In this document: piece by piece, positions 1 through 7,582 of the stretch
Numbering within the stretch: the stretch's first letter is position 1
How the letters are laid out: every line of letters starts with the position of its first letter
NCBI GenBank assembly: GCA_040381535.1
Contig: JBEIHF010000016.1
Location: 1-41,797, forward strand
Length of the DNA: 41,797 bases
Source of the DNA: Micavibrio_A sp040381535
Lineage (GTDB): Bacteria > Pseudomonadota > Alphaproteobacteria > Micavibrionales > Micavibrionaceae
Reading direction: 5' to 3'
Made by a program: the position numbers and the translations under genes
The notes under the pieces: model-generated
What the model saw: the letters and a program-made list of their open reading frames with translations, nothing else
Database searches by the model: none
Told to the model about the DNA's origin: nothing

Positions 1-272
1 CCATCGTTTGTACGGGTTTGATCGTGAACGGCGGTATCTATCGCCATGAATTTGTAACCACAGCTGTCATTGATGGGATCATGCGCGTGTCATTGGATAC
101 CGAAGTACCGATTCTTTCCGTCATTTTGACGCCGCAGAATTTCCACGAGCATGAAGAGCACAACAAATTCTTCTTCGAGCATTTTAAGGTCAAAGGGCGC
201 GAAGCCGCGTCAGCTTGCCTGAAGACGCTGGAAAATATGCGTGCGTTTAAAACGCAAAAAATGGCTGCCTGA
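1..272 (+). CDS. ribH: 6,7-dimethyl-8-ribityllumazine synthase, type II (partial, 5' end missing)
   Basis: Lumazine synthase condenses 5-amino-6-ribitylaminouracil with 3,4-dihydroxybutanone phosphate, the penultimate step of riboflavin synthesis in the cytoplasm. The frame is open from base 3 to TGA at 270-272, so only the last 89 residues are present. The visible part has the segment NGGIYRHEF, then LDTEVPILSVILTPQNFHE and FKVKGREAA. From memory these match the type II enzyme (RibH2) of Brucella and related rhizobia, which has a histidine-rich loop HFHE-x-EHH, better than the common icosahedral RibH1. The gene lies upstream of nusB, a frequent alphaproteobacterial neighbour, but an inverted gene separates the two here. 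The family call is firm; the RibH2 subtype is a judgement from remembered motifs. Confidence 0.9.
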   Translation, partial: IVCTGLIVNGGIYRHEFVTTAVIDGIMRVSLDTEVPILSVILTPQNFHEHEEHNKFFFEHFKVKGREAASACLKTLENMRAFKTQKMAA

Positions 273-293
273 TAGGGCGGCCATTTAAAATTG

Positions 294-723
294 CTATGCA
301 CCCAAAGGTATCAGAACGGGGTTGGCGAGTCCCAGTGCGCCAACTCTTTTTGCCGTCGGTGCAGAGGATAACGGATCAATGGAACAGCGGCGAGAAACAT
401 CGCTGGAGCTGTTCATGTCAGTGCCGATAATTATTTTTTCCGGCGCGGAATCTGTTTGGTGCAATGCCGCCATCAAGCGGATGGGGTTGCCCTGGTGAAT
501 TTCGAGGCCTTTTGGCGATGATGTGACGACCAAGGGGTCGAAATTTTCCGATGTCTCGATCTCGGTTGTTTTTTTTTGCGACGTAATTTGGATCCGAGAG
601 AAGGCGCTGGCCTTGTTCGCCTTGTTGCCATTCCGACATGAGTTTTATCGGATCTACGTACATTTCCAGCCATTTGTTACCTGCGGCCGCGGCGAAGTTC
701 TTAATGCTGAGTGTATTGCTCAT
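294..723 (-). pseudogene. small hypothetical gene, frame broken at a 9-A run
   Basis: Reading leftwards from ATG at 723, preceded by a strong Shine-Dalgarno (GAGGGGGA), the frame gives MSNTLSIKNFAAAAGNKWLE and about 52 residues. It then meets nine A in a row (plus-strand T at 569-577). Past the run the starting frame goes on to 418 with arginine- and proline-rich, unconvincing sequence. The frame reached by skipping one A runs to a TAG at 294-296 and gives sensible protein (ETSENFDPLVV, then IHQGNPIRLMAALHQ). The restored product would be 142 residues, with no signal peptide or membrane helix. I do not recognise the family. The break may be a true mutation, a phase-variable tract, transcriptional slippage or a sequencing error. 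It sits inverted between ribH and nusB. Confidence 0.55.
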
Positions 724-856
724 TTTAGTCCCCCTCGAATTACTTTCGTATATTTAGACATAATATTTATTGCTGTGTTAAAATTGGCCCGGGTCGATTT
801 TGGTAGAGCAGGAATTTTCCTTGATTTTGAGTGGGTAAACATGGTCTTTACGGGGC

Positions 857-1324
857 ATGAACGAGCCCGCCAAAAAACCCTCTGCCACAGCCAAACGCAA
901 TTCCGCGCGTTTGATGGCGGTTCAGGCCGTCTACCAGATGACGGTAAACCGCAAGGAAGCCCCGTTTGTGGTGGCCGAATATATGTCCTTGCGGGCAGGG
1001 ATCGAAGTGGACGGGGAAACCATAGTCTCCCCTGACGAATCGCTGTTTAAATCCATCGTCCTTGGGGTCGCCGAAAGGCTCGAAGATCTTAAGGGTATCG
1101 TGGCTGCCAACCGACCCTTGAAAGAGGGCCAGATACGGGTCGATGAACCGCTTCTTGAAGCCGTATTGCTCTGCGGCAGCTTCGAACTTTTGTCTCACCA
1201 GGATATTGATTCCGCTATCATAATTTCGTCTTATGTAGATGTTGCAAAGGCCTTTTTTAGCGGGTCCGAACCGGGCCTTATCAACGCCGTTCTGGATTCC
1301 ATCCGTAAAGTCACGAGAGTGTGA
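857..1324 (+). CDS. nusB: transcription antitermination factor NusB
   Basis: NusB binds boxA RNA with ribosomal protein S10 (NusE) and takes part in the antitermination complex on rRNA operons. The 155-residue product has the expected all-helical family pattern: SARLMAVQAVYQM near the start, DEPLLEAVLLCGSFELL in the middle, and the C-terminal signature SSYVDVAKAFFSGSEPG followed by INAVLDSIRK. ATG at 857 is the first usable start after an in-frame stop at 836-838. No well-spaced Shine-Dalgarno precedes it. In many alphaproteobacteria nusB directly follows ribH; here a divergent small gene intervenes, so nusB probably has its own promoter in 724-856, where I cannot pick a convincing one. Confidence 0.96.
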   Translation: MNEPAKKPSATAKRNSARLMAVQAVYQMTVNRKEAPFVVAEYMSLRAGIEVDGETIVSPDESLFKSIVLGVAERLEDLKGIVAANRPLKEGQIRVDEPLLEAVLLCGSFELLSHQDIDSAIIISSYVDVAKAFFSGSEPGLINAVLDSIRKVTRV

Positions 1325-1411
1325 ATAAAGCCTCGAAAATTACCATTCGTTAATATGTTGCGGTGTAACATTAGAAGATACGGTGTGACAAAGGTGTAGG
1401 GGCCTTTTCTA

Positions 1412-1906
1412 ATGAAAGTTGCAATCATAGCTATGGTAGCGGTCCTTGTTTTGGGCGGCGGTGCGGCCGGAGCTTATTTCTATTTTGACAAGCCTGCTAT
1501 TGCCGCGGGAGGCCCTTTAGATGAGGCCGCGAAGGCCGAGCATGATGCAAAAACCGCCGAAGCCGCCGAAGGCGCCGCGGTTCCCGCACAAGAATTCGTT
1601 CAATTGGATGCCCTTATTTTGCCAGTCATTGACGAACATGGCGTAACGCAAGTTATAAGCTTGGTTGTAACCCTCGAAGTTCCCGACAAAGCCACGGCCG
1701 ACGAGGTCAAACGTCTTTCACCGCGTATTCAGGATGCGTTCATTCAGGATATGTACGGTGTGCTCAACCGCAAGAATTCCATGGAAAACGGTGTGCTCAA
1801 GGTTAGTCTGATTAAGGGCCGTATGAACAAACTCACCGAGAAAGTGCTCGGTCACGGTAAGGTGAACGAAGTCCTGCTTCAGGTCGTTCAGCAAAGAAAC
1901 CTGTAA
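1412..1906 (+). CDS. FliL-like flagellar basal body-associated protein
   Basis: Residues 1-27 form a single N-terminal membrane anchor with a glycine-rich end (VLVLGGGAAGAYFYF). An alanine/glutamate-rich linker of about 30 residues follows, then a periplasmic domain (about 65-164) with LDALILPVIDEHGVTQVISL, LEVPDKATADEV, PRIQDAFIQDMYG and a C-terminal LLQVVQQRNL. This layout matches the FliL family, whose classical members surround the flagellar stator and support motor torque. At 164 residues it has normal length. No other flagellar gene is in the window, so this is an orphan member; such stand-alone FliL-like proteins occur in alphaproteobacteria and their role is less clear. A terminator at 2017-2043 could end the nusB-FliL transcript. 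Confidence 0.75.
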   Translation: MKVAIIAMVAVLVLGGGAAGAYFYFDKPAIAAGGPLDEAAKAEHDAKTAEAAEGAAVPAQEFVQLDALILPVIDEHGVTQVISLVVTLEVPDKATADEVKRLSPRIQDAFIQDMYGVLNRKNSMENGVLKVSLIKGRMNKLTEKVLGHGKVNEVLLQVVQQRNL

Positions 1907-2016
1907 TGTCATCTAAAATTTGTATCGTTATGCCGACCAAGCCGCGCGTTCTGTTTTCAAGCAGGGTGGGAAATTTGCGGTTGATACAGCGATCCTGATT
2001 TAAATTATGAAAAAAT

Positions 2017-2043
2017 AAGGCCCTCAGGGGCCTTTAATTTTGC
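2017..2043 (+). terminator. Rho-independent terminator after the FliL-like gene
   Basis: AAGGCCC (2017-2023), loop TCAG, GGGCCTT (2028-2034), then a T-rich tail TAATTTT. It lies 110 bases after the FliL-like stop codon and upstream of the hppA promoter. Confidence 0.75.
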
Positions 2044-2111
2044 GCCTCCCACCTTGCATTAACCCCCGAAATTGGGCAGTCTTTCGCGCACTTAGCAGAG
2101 CGAGGCACTTT

Positions 2112-2140
2112 TTGACGCCCCGTTTATCGTAACTTACAAA
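2112..2140 (+). promoter_or_regulatory. sigma-70-type promoter of hppA
   Basis: TTGACG at 2112-2117, a 17-base spacer, and TACAAA at 2135-2140. Transcription would start near 2147, leaving a short leader that contains the ribosome site AAAGGGGA just before the hppA ATG. Confidence 0.6.
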
Positions 2141-2163
2141 ACAAACCCAAAGGGGATTATCGA

Positions 2164-4260
2164 ATGGAACTGTACCTGATGATTGCCTGCTGTGTTATGG
2201 CCGCGCTTGTTTTCGCGCAGCTATGGGCACGCGGTGTGATGAATATGAGCCCGGGAAATCAGCGCATGCAAGATATTGCAGCCGCTATTCAAGAGGGCGC
2301 AAAAGCGTATCTCAACAGACAATACACCACGATCGCCATTGTCGGCGTGGTGGTGGCTATCGGCCTTTATTTCCTTCTGGGCTGGCATGTCGGTTTGGGT
2401 TTTGTCATCGGTGCTGTTCTTTCTGGTGCTACGGGCTATCTCGGTATGGCCGTTTCGGTTCGTGCGAACGTGAGAACCGCGCAAGCCGCGACACAAGGTT
2501 TGGACACGGCATTGAATGTCGCGTTCCGTTCTGGTGCGATCACGGGCCTCCTTGTTGTGGCGCTCGGCCTCGCAGGCGTTGCGGGTTACTATTATTTTCT
2601 CAAAGAATACAAAGTACTTGAATTGCGTCCATGTCTTGAAGGTTTGGTAGCACTTGGCTTTGGTGCTTCTTTGATTTCCATCTTCGCGCGTCTCGGTGGT
2701 GGTATCTTCACGAAAGGCGCCGATGTCGGCGCGGACCTCGTGGGTAAAGTCGAAGCCGGCATTCCCGAAGATGACCCAAGAAACCCCGCCGTTATCGCGG
2801 ACAACGTGGGCGACAATGTCGGCGATTGTGCAGGTATGGCCGCAGACTTGTTTGAAACATATGCCGTGACGATTGTCGCGACGATGTTGATTGCATCTTC
2901 CGTGTTCGCCGCTGCTGCGGTTCCGGAGATTGTCATGATACCGCTGCTCATCGCGGCACTGTGCATCATCGGTTCGATCGCAGGCGTTTACTTCGTGCGT
3001 TTGGGCAAAAACAAAAACATCATGGGCGCGTTGTACCGCGGGTTCATCGCAAGCGCGGTGTTCTCTTTGGCACTCGTATCCGTGTTGTTCACCAATCTCG
3101 GCCTTGAAACCCAACTGCCTCTCGCGGGCGGTAAAGATGCCGGCTTCATCACCGTGCAGTCTCTTTACTACTGCGTTCTCGTCGGCCTGGGTTTGACTGC
3201 GGCTCTGGTATGGATCACGGAATACTACACGGGCACCAACCACCGCCCCGTGCAGGTCGTAGCCAAGGCTTCGGAAACGGGCCACGGTACCAATGTCATC
3301 CAAGGCTTGGCTGTTTCGATGGAAGCAACCGCATTGCCTGTGATCATGATCTGCATCGCCATATGGCTTGCATTTTACTTCGCCGGTCTGTTCGGTATCG
3401 CTATCGCGGCTACCACAATGCTCTCGATGGCTGGTATGGTCGTAGCGCTTGACGCATACGGTCCTGTCACGGACAACGCGGGCGGTATCGCCGAAATGTC
3501 GGAAATGCCCAAAGATATCCGTGTCACCACGGACGCTCTGGACGCTGTCGGCAACACGACGAAAGCCGTGACCAAAGGCTATGCTATCGGTTCCGCCGGT
3601 CTGGCTGCATTGGTTCTGTTCGCCGCTTACACGGAAGAGATCAAGCACTACCTGCCGGAATACAAGGACATCACGTTCCCGTTACAAGACCCGTACGTGG
3701 TTATCGGTCTGTTCCTCGGCGGCTTGCTGCCTTATCTGTTCGGCGCCATGTCGATGACGGCCGTGGGGCGCGCCGCAGCTTCGGTTGTTATCGAAGTGCG
3801 TCGTCAGTTCCGCGAAATCCCCGGCATCATGGAAGGCACAGCCAAGCCTGAATACGGCAAGGCTGTTGATCTTTTGACCAAAGCTGCGATCAAGGAAATG
3901 ATCATCCCGTCCTTGCTTCCCGTTCTTGCACCGGTTGCCCTCTTTAGCATCGTGTACAAACTCGGCGGCATGGAACCAGCGTTGCAATGTCTAGGCGCTA
4001 TGCTTTTGGGTACGATCGTGACGGGTCTGTTCGTTGCCATCTCGATGACCTCGGGCGGGGGCGCATGGGACAACGCCAAGAAACTGATCGAAGAAAAAGG
4101 CTTGAAAGGGACCGACACACACCGCGCAGCCGTAACGGGCGACACGGTCGGCGACCCCTACAAGGACACGGCAGGCCCTGCCGTGAACCCGCTGATCAAA
4201 ATCGCCAACATCGTGGCCATTCTTCTGGTCGCTATCGTGGCAAAACTGATCGCCGGTTAA
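2164..4260 (+). CDS. hppA: K+-independent membrane-bound proton-translocating pyrophosphatase
   Basis: This integral inner-membrane pump couples hydrolysis of cytoplasmic pyrophosphate to proton export. The 698-residue length and about 16 membrane segments are normal. The substrate-binding region begins at D187 with DVGADLVGKVEAG, followed by DDPRNP and DNVGDNVGDCAGMAADLFE, which carry the Mg-pyrophosphate-binding aspartates. A second acidic cluster, DAYGPVTDNAGGIAEMSE, and a third near the C-terminus, TGDTVGDPYKDTAGPA, are intact. In GNTTKAVTKG, Lys467 and Thr470 are the residues that mark the K+-independent subclass; K+-dependent enzymes have Ala and Gly there. It is a single-gene unit with its own promoter and terminator. 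Base use is like the other housekeeping genes. Confidence 0.98.
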   Translation: MELYLMIACCVMAALVFAQLWARGVMNMSPGNQRMQDIAAAIQEGAKAYLNRQYTTIAIVGVVVAIGLYFLLGWHVGLGFVIGAVLSGATGYLGMAVSVRANVRTAQAATQGLDTALNVAFRSGAITGLLVVALGLAGVAGYYYFLKEYKVLELRPCLEGLVALGFGASLISIFARLGGGIFTKGADVGADLVGKVEAGIPEDDPRNPAVIADNVGDNVGDCAGMAADLFETYAVTIVATMLIASSVFAAAAVPEIVMIPLLIAALCIIGSIAGVYFVRLGKNKNIMGALYRGFIASAVFSLALVSVLFTNLGLETQLPLAGGKDAGFITVQSLYYCVLVGLGLTAALVWITEYYTGTNHRPVQVVAKASETGHGTNVIQGLAVSMEATALPVIMICIAIWLAFYFAGLFGIAIAATTMLSMAGMVVALDAYGPVTDNAGGIAEMSEMPKDIRVTTDALDAVGNTTKAVTKGYAIGSAGLAALVLFAAYTEEIKHYLPEYKDITFPLQDPYVVIGLFLGGLLPYLFGAMSMTAVGRAAASVVIEVRRQFREIPGIMEGTAKPEYGKAVDLLTKAAIKEMIIPSLLPVLAPVALFSIVYKLGGMEPALQCLGAMLLGTIVTGLFVAISMTSGGGAWDNAKKLIEEKGLKGTDTHRAAVTGDTVGDPYKDTAGPAVNPLIKIANIVAILLVAIVAKLIAG

Positions 4261-4280
4261 TCCGCAGAAACCTTAGAGAA

Positions 4281-4315
4281 AAACCCTCCTGTTACAATGC
4301 AGGAGGGTTTTTCTT
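4281..4315 (+). terminator. Rho-independent terminator after hppA
   Basis: AAACCCTCCTG and CAGGAGGGTTT form an 11-bp stem around an 8-base loop, followed by TTTTCTT. It starts 20 bases after the hppA stop. Confidence 0.9.
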
Positions 4316-4369
4316 GACCAAATTTCATAACCTTCTAATGTGAAAATATATTTCAAGAAAGAACGCCGA

Positions 4370-4584
4370 TGTTAAGAAAAGTTGCTATCGATGCTTCCGC
4401 ACTTTTCCTCTCCGCCTTTTGCGAGAAGCCAGATGAGATGAGCGCGGCTTCACCGCTGTAAGAAGTCAATCAGCGTCCGGAAATCAGATTGACCAACAAT
4501 GTGCGCCCGAATTGCATACGCGCCGTTGTACAGGGACAGTCGAACACTGATCGAGAATTCAGCATGCGTTTGATCTGTTACTAA
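4370..4584 (+). pseudogene. decayed small gene between hppA and the RNA methyltransferase
   Basis: The 375 bases between hppA and the methyltransferase have no intact gene, but the frame at position 1 mod 3 looks coding. From about 4369 it reads KVAIDASALFLSAFC, then EKPDEMSAASPL, a TAA at 4459-4461, and, after the stop, NQRPEIRLTNNV and VRPNCIRAVVQ, continuing to a TAA at 4582-4584. That second stop lies exactly at the foot of a good terminator. An ATG at 4370 with an upstream AAGAAAGA would enter this frame if one base were added to the A run at 4378-4380. A small exported protein or lipoprotein with a hydrophobic start and a Cys is suggested. One frameshift plus one nonsense codon would make it dead. 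The evidence is circumstantial, and the stretch could instead be a small RNA with a terminator. Confidence 0.3.
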
Positions 4585-4612
4585 ACCCCGTGAAACAAAG
4601 CGGGGTTTTTTA
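4584..4612 (+). terminator. Rho-independent terminator
   Basis: AACCCCG (4584-4590), 10-base loop, CGGGGTT (4601-4607), then a run of T. No intact gene precedes it, which supports a lost gene or a small RNA upstream. Confidence 0.75.
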
Positions 4613-4635
4613 TTTTCTGTGCTAAATAATCCCTC

Positions 4636-5877
4636 ATGGAACAATCCCTTCAGATCACCGACATCGGCATCACAGGCGATGGCATCGCACGCCTTGAAGG
4701 CGGCGAGGTTGTGTTCGTGCCGTTTGCAGCGAAGGGTGATTTGCTGCTCGCCGATGTTACGAAAGACACGGACGGGCAATACCGTGCGAAGATCAATTCC
4801 ATTTTGGTGAAATCACCGAACCGCGTAACGCCGCCGTGCAGGCATTTCGGAATCTGCGGCGGGTGCGCGATTCAACATATCAATCAAGATACCTATCAGG
4901 ATTTCAAGATCAGGCAGGTTAGGGCCGCACTCTCCAAAAGTGGCGCGGCTATGCCCCGAGATTTTCAAAGTGTTTTTATTCCAAACGGTACGCGCCGCCG
5001 TGCCAATTTTGCGTGCCGCGTGACCAAGGGCAATGCCATTATCGGGTTTCATGAACGGCGCAGTCCGAATATCAGAAACGTGCCCGATTGTCTTTTGATC
5101 ACCGGTGAATTGCGCGCGGCGATGGAAGCGCTTCGTTTGTTTCTGCCCGACATTATCGGCGAGGGGCAGAAGGCGGATATTTTTATTCAATGCGTCGAAG
5201 GACAAACCGAAATCGGAATTACGGGGAAGATTGCCTCGGGTTGGGAGGGGCAACAAGCGCTCAGTGACGCTCTGCGCGCCATGAATGCATCGCGGATATC
5301 CATACGCGCGCGGGATTTCGAACCTTACGAAATTCTGTTCGAAGAGAAGCCTTATTACAAACGTTTCGATTCACTCTTGGTAAATCTTGCGCCGTGCGCA
5401 TTTTTGCAGCCGAGCGAGGAGGGCGAGCGGGCCCTTACGCAATGCGTCATAGATGGCGCAGGTGACGCAATTCGTATCGCTGATTTGTTCTGCGGCAATG
5501 GCACGTTCACGGGGCCTTTGATGGATCGCGATATCGTGGCCGCCGACAACGCACCCGTTGCGATTGCATCCTTGCAAGAAGCAGGGGTGAGAGCCGAGGT
5601 GCGCAATTTGTTTAAGGATCCTTACACCACCTATGATTTGGAAGACCGTGATTGCGTGATCCTCGATCCACCGCGCGCAGGTGCGAGTGCGCAGGTGAGA
5701 ATGCTCACCGAAAGTAATGTGCAAAAAATCGTTTATGTTTCCTGCGCGCCGCAAAGTTTTGCGAAGGACGCTGCTGATTTGATAAATGGCGGTTATGGGT
5801 TGAGCAAATTGACTCTCGTCGACCAGTTCATATGGTCGTCGCACACGGAAGTCGTCGGTGTTTTTGAAAAGGCCTAA
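4636..5877 (+). CDS. 23S rRNA (uracil-5-)-methyltransferase, RlmD/TrmA family
   Basis: SAM-dependent RNA m5U methyltransferase. Residues about 4-60 form a TRAM RNA-binding domain. The iron-sulfur ligands are visible as Cys68, Cys74 and Cys77 (CRHFGICGGC) with a fourth at Cys152 (VPDC), the RlmD-type 4Fe-4S arrangement. The Rossmann SAM motif is ADLFCGNGTFTGPL, the substrate-binding motif is ILDPPRAGA, and the catalytic nucleophile is Cys370 in YVSCAPQSFAKD. At 413 residues it is close to RlmD/RlmC length. Starting at ATG 4636 keeps the whole TRAM domain; no clear Shine-Dalgarno is seen. Its stop overlaps the stop of convergent bamE by four bases. The exact target (m5U1939, m5U747 or a tRNA position) cannot be told from sequence alone. 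Confidence 0.93.
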   Translation: MEQSLQITDIGITGDGIARLEGGEVVFVPFAAKGDLLLADVTKDTDGQYRAKINSILVKSPNRVTPPCRHFGICGGCAIQHINQDTYQDFKIRQVRAALSKSGAAMPRDFQSVFIPNGTRRRANFACRVTKGNAIIGFHERRSPNIRNVPDCLLITGELRAAMEALRLFLPDIIGEGQKADIFIQCVEGQTEIGITGKIASGWEGQQALSDALRAMNASRISIRARDFEPYEILFEEKPYYKRFDSLLVNLAPCAFLQPSEEGERALTQCVIDGAGDAIRIADLFCGNGTFTGPLMDRDIVAADNAPVAIASLQEAGVRAEVRNLFKDPYTTYDLEDRDCVILDPPRAGASAQVRMLTESNVQKIVYVSCAPQSFAKDAADLINGGYGLSKLTLVDQFIWSSHTEVVGVFEKA

Positions 5878-6347
5878 CGACCGCTAGGGCCTGCGGTTTC
5901 GGTCGCGCTCTCTTTGGGTTTGTTGAAGCGACCTACGTTGCCCAGCAATTGTTCCATCACTGTTATTTCGTTTCCAGATGTGGGGGTTTTGCGGCGAACA
6001 TGCGGGACATCGATCTGGGCGGCATCAAGTTTTTCAATCGTATCGACAACACCTTCCGGATTGAAGGCGACGACAACCACTTTCTTGTCCACGACCTTCG
6101 GATCGAAAATTCCAACCTTTTCGGTTTTCTGGCCGATGTAGTACCAGACATTTTCATCGAAAGGCGCTTGGGTGGACGGGGAGCCCAAGGATTGGAGGAC
6201 GTTGGTTTTGGTGCTTACGCCCGGGACGATCTCCGCCATACGGTAATCTTCCACGATATTGCCGCGGGTGGCCTCTGTGGCCGTGCAGCCCAAAAGCGCG
6301 GCGGAAGCCAGCGCGATGCAAAAAACGTTTCGGATGGTGTTCATCAT
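5874..6347 (-). CDS. bamE: outer membrane assembly lipoprotein BamE (SmpA/OmlA family)
   Basis: BamE is a lipoprotein subunit of the BAM complex, which folds beta-barrel proteins into the outer membrane. The N-terminus is a lipoprotein signal (VFCIALASAALLGC), with the lipobox cysteine about 20 residues from the start. The SmpA/OmlA domain follows: IVPGVSTKTNVLQSLGSPS, then ENVWYYIGQKTEK and VVVVAFNPEGVVDTIEK. The track of in-frame starts extends to a TTG at 6365, but the adjacent ATGs at 6347 and 6344 fit the signal peptide better and have GACGGA upstream. The product is about 157 residues. It is divergent from the bc1 chaperone gene, with about 70 bases between them, a common alphaproteobacterial arrangement. 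Confidence 0.92.
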   Translation of the reverse strand: MMNTIRNVFCIALASAALLGCTATEATRGNIVEDYRMAEIVPGVSTKTNVLQSLGSPSTQAPFDENVWYYIGQKTEKVGIFDPKVVDKKVVVVAFNPEGVVDTIEKLDAAQIDVPHVRRKTPTSGNEITVMEQLLGNVGRFNKPKESATETAGPSGR

Positions 6348-6420
6348 ATTGTGTAAATCCGTCAAAGTTCTTATATGTATAGTCTGTATACCCGATAAAC
6401 CGCTTTATTGTGAAGAAATT

Positions 6421-6990
6421 ATGATGATCTTCCACTGGCTTAAGAAACGTTCCGCCCGCAGGCAGGCCGCAGAAAAACTCTATCAAATGGCTGCCGCCCA
6501 GTCCAGAAGCCCCGAATTTTACGGGGCTATGGGCGTGGCCGACACGTTCGACGGGCGTTTCGACGTTCTTGTTCTTCACATATATATAGCGACGGAACGT
6601 CTCAACGACTTGGGCAAAGAAGGGCAGGGGCTGGGACAGGCCCTATTTGATGCCATGTTCCGCACTATGGATTTGACCTTGCGTGAAATGGGCGTGGGCG
6701 ATGTGGGGATTCCCAAACGCATGCAAAAAATGATGAAGGCGTTCAACGGCCGCACGCATGTCTATCATGACGCGTTGAAATCCGGCAATGCCGCAGCCCT
6801 GCAACTTGCCATCGCACGCAATGTTTACCGCAGCGAAGGCGAAGCTATACCTCAAGGGAGCGAAGAGCTGACAAATTACGCTTTGGCGGTGCATGAATAT
6901 TTCAAGCAGTGCAGTTACGAACAATTTTACAACGCCCAAGGCGTTTTTCCCGAACCCGCCATAGAAGAGCCGCGAAAAGCATATGCCTAA
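6421..6990 (+). CDS. ubiquinol-cytochrome c chaperone (CBP3-type)
   Basis: Members of this family (mitochondrial Cbp3/UQCC1 and bacterial homologues) help assemble cytochrome b of the bc1 complex. The 189-residue product shows the family pattern: FYGAMGVADTFDGRFDVLVLH, ATERLNDLGKEGQGLGQALF, then DLTLREMGVGDVGIPKRMQK, in which the acidic/GVGD core is strongly conserved, and FNGRTHVYHDALKSG. An open frame extends upstream to 6259, but that part is antisense to bamE; ATG at 6421 gives the family-length protein. The gene overlaps yceD by eight bases, indicating co-translation. Confidence 0.9.
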   Translation: MMIFHWLKKRSARRQAAEKLYQMAAAQSRSPEFYGAMGVADTFDGRFDVLVLHIYIATERLNDLGKEGQGLGQALFDAMFRTMDLTLREMGVGDVGIPKRMQKMMKAFNGRTHVYHDALKSGNAAALQLAIARNVYRSEGEAIPQGSEELTNYALAVHEYFKQCSYEQFYNAQGVFPEPAIEEPRKAYA

Positions 6991-7579
6991 GAGTTATAAC
7001 GCATCCGAAAAAACGGAATGGTCCTATCTGGTCGATGTCGAGCGTTTGAGCGACGAGCCGGAAATTTTTACATTCGAGGCCGACGAGCGCCAGCGCACGG
7101 ACATAGCGCGCCGCCTCGCCATCAATTCCATCGAGTACGCCAAAGCGAGTATCACGATCCAACGGGCGGGCGGCGGCATATTCCATGCGATGGGGACGAT
7201 TGATGCCGATGTAACGCAAGCCTGCGTCACGACGCAGGCGCCTGTGCAAGGGCATATAGAAGACGAATTCGAAGGATGGTTCGGTGACAAGACATCGAAC
7301 GCGGTGTCGTTTGCCAAGGCCCGTTCAGAGCGCGAAGCCAAGAAGGGTCATATCGAAGCCGAAATTCTGGAAGAGAGCGCCGACCCCGAACCGATCATCG
7401 GCGGAAAAATAGATATCGGTGAGCTTGCGACCCAGTATTTATCGCTGGCGCTTGATCCATATCCCCGCGCCGAAGGGGCCGGCAGCGAATTTCTGATCGA
7501 ACCGCCTGCCGACAAGGAAGGCGCGCAAATCCGCAAGAGTCCATTCGAAGCGCTCAAGGACTGGAAAGAAAAGCGTTAG
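6983..7579 (+). CDS. yceD: YceD/DUF177 family protein
   Basis: DUF177 proteins are small proteins nearly always encoded beside rpmF and the plsX-fabH lipid genes; in plants a homologue is needed for 23S rRNA accumulation, and the bacterial role is not settled. The product is 198 residues. Characteristic parts are the N-terminal WSYLVDVERL, the central DADVTQACVTTQAPVQGHIE, and the acidic C-terminal DIGELATQYLSLALDPYPRA. It begins inside the end of the bc1 chaperone gene (overlap 6983-6990). A minus-strand TPR gene then separates it from rpmF, its usual partner. Confidence 0.88.
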   Translation: MPKSYNASEKTEWSYLVDVERLSDEPEIFTFEADERQRTDIARRLAINSIEYAKASITIQRAGGGIFHAMGTIDADVTQACVTTQAPVQGHIEDEFEGWFGDKTSNAVSFAKARSEREAKKGHIEAEILEESADPEPIIGGKIDIGELATQYLSLALDPYPRAEGAGSEFLIEPPADKEGAQIRKSPFEALKDWKEKR

Positions 7580-7582
7580 GGC

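Noticed and set aside
523..1035. 170-residue plus-strand frame upstream of nusB
   Set aside because: Overlaps both the minus-strand frameshifted gene and nusB in another frame, and its sequence is not protein-like.
2221..3648. 475-residue open frame antisense to hppA
   Set aside because: It lies wholly opposite a clear hppA, its translation is rich in Arg, His and Cys without domain pattern, and it has no ribosome site; a shadow of the hppA codon pattern.
4450..4779. 109-residue minus-strand frame before the RNA methyltransferase
   Set aside because: Half of it is antisense to the TRAM domain and it runs through a terminator hairpin.
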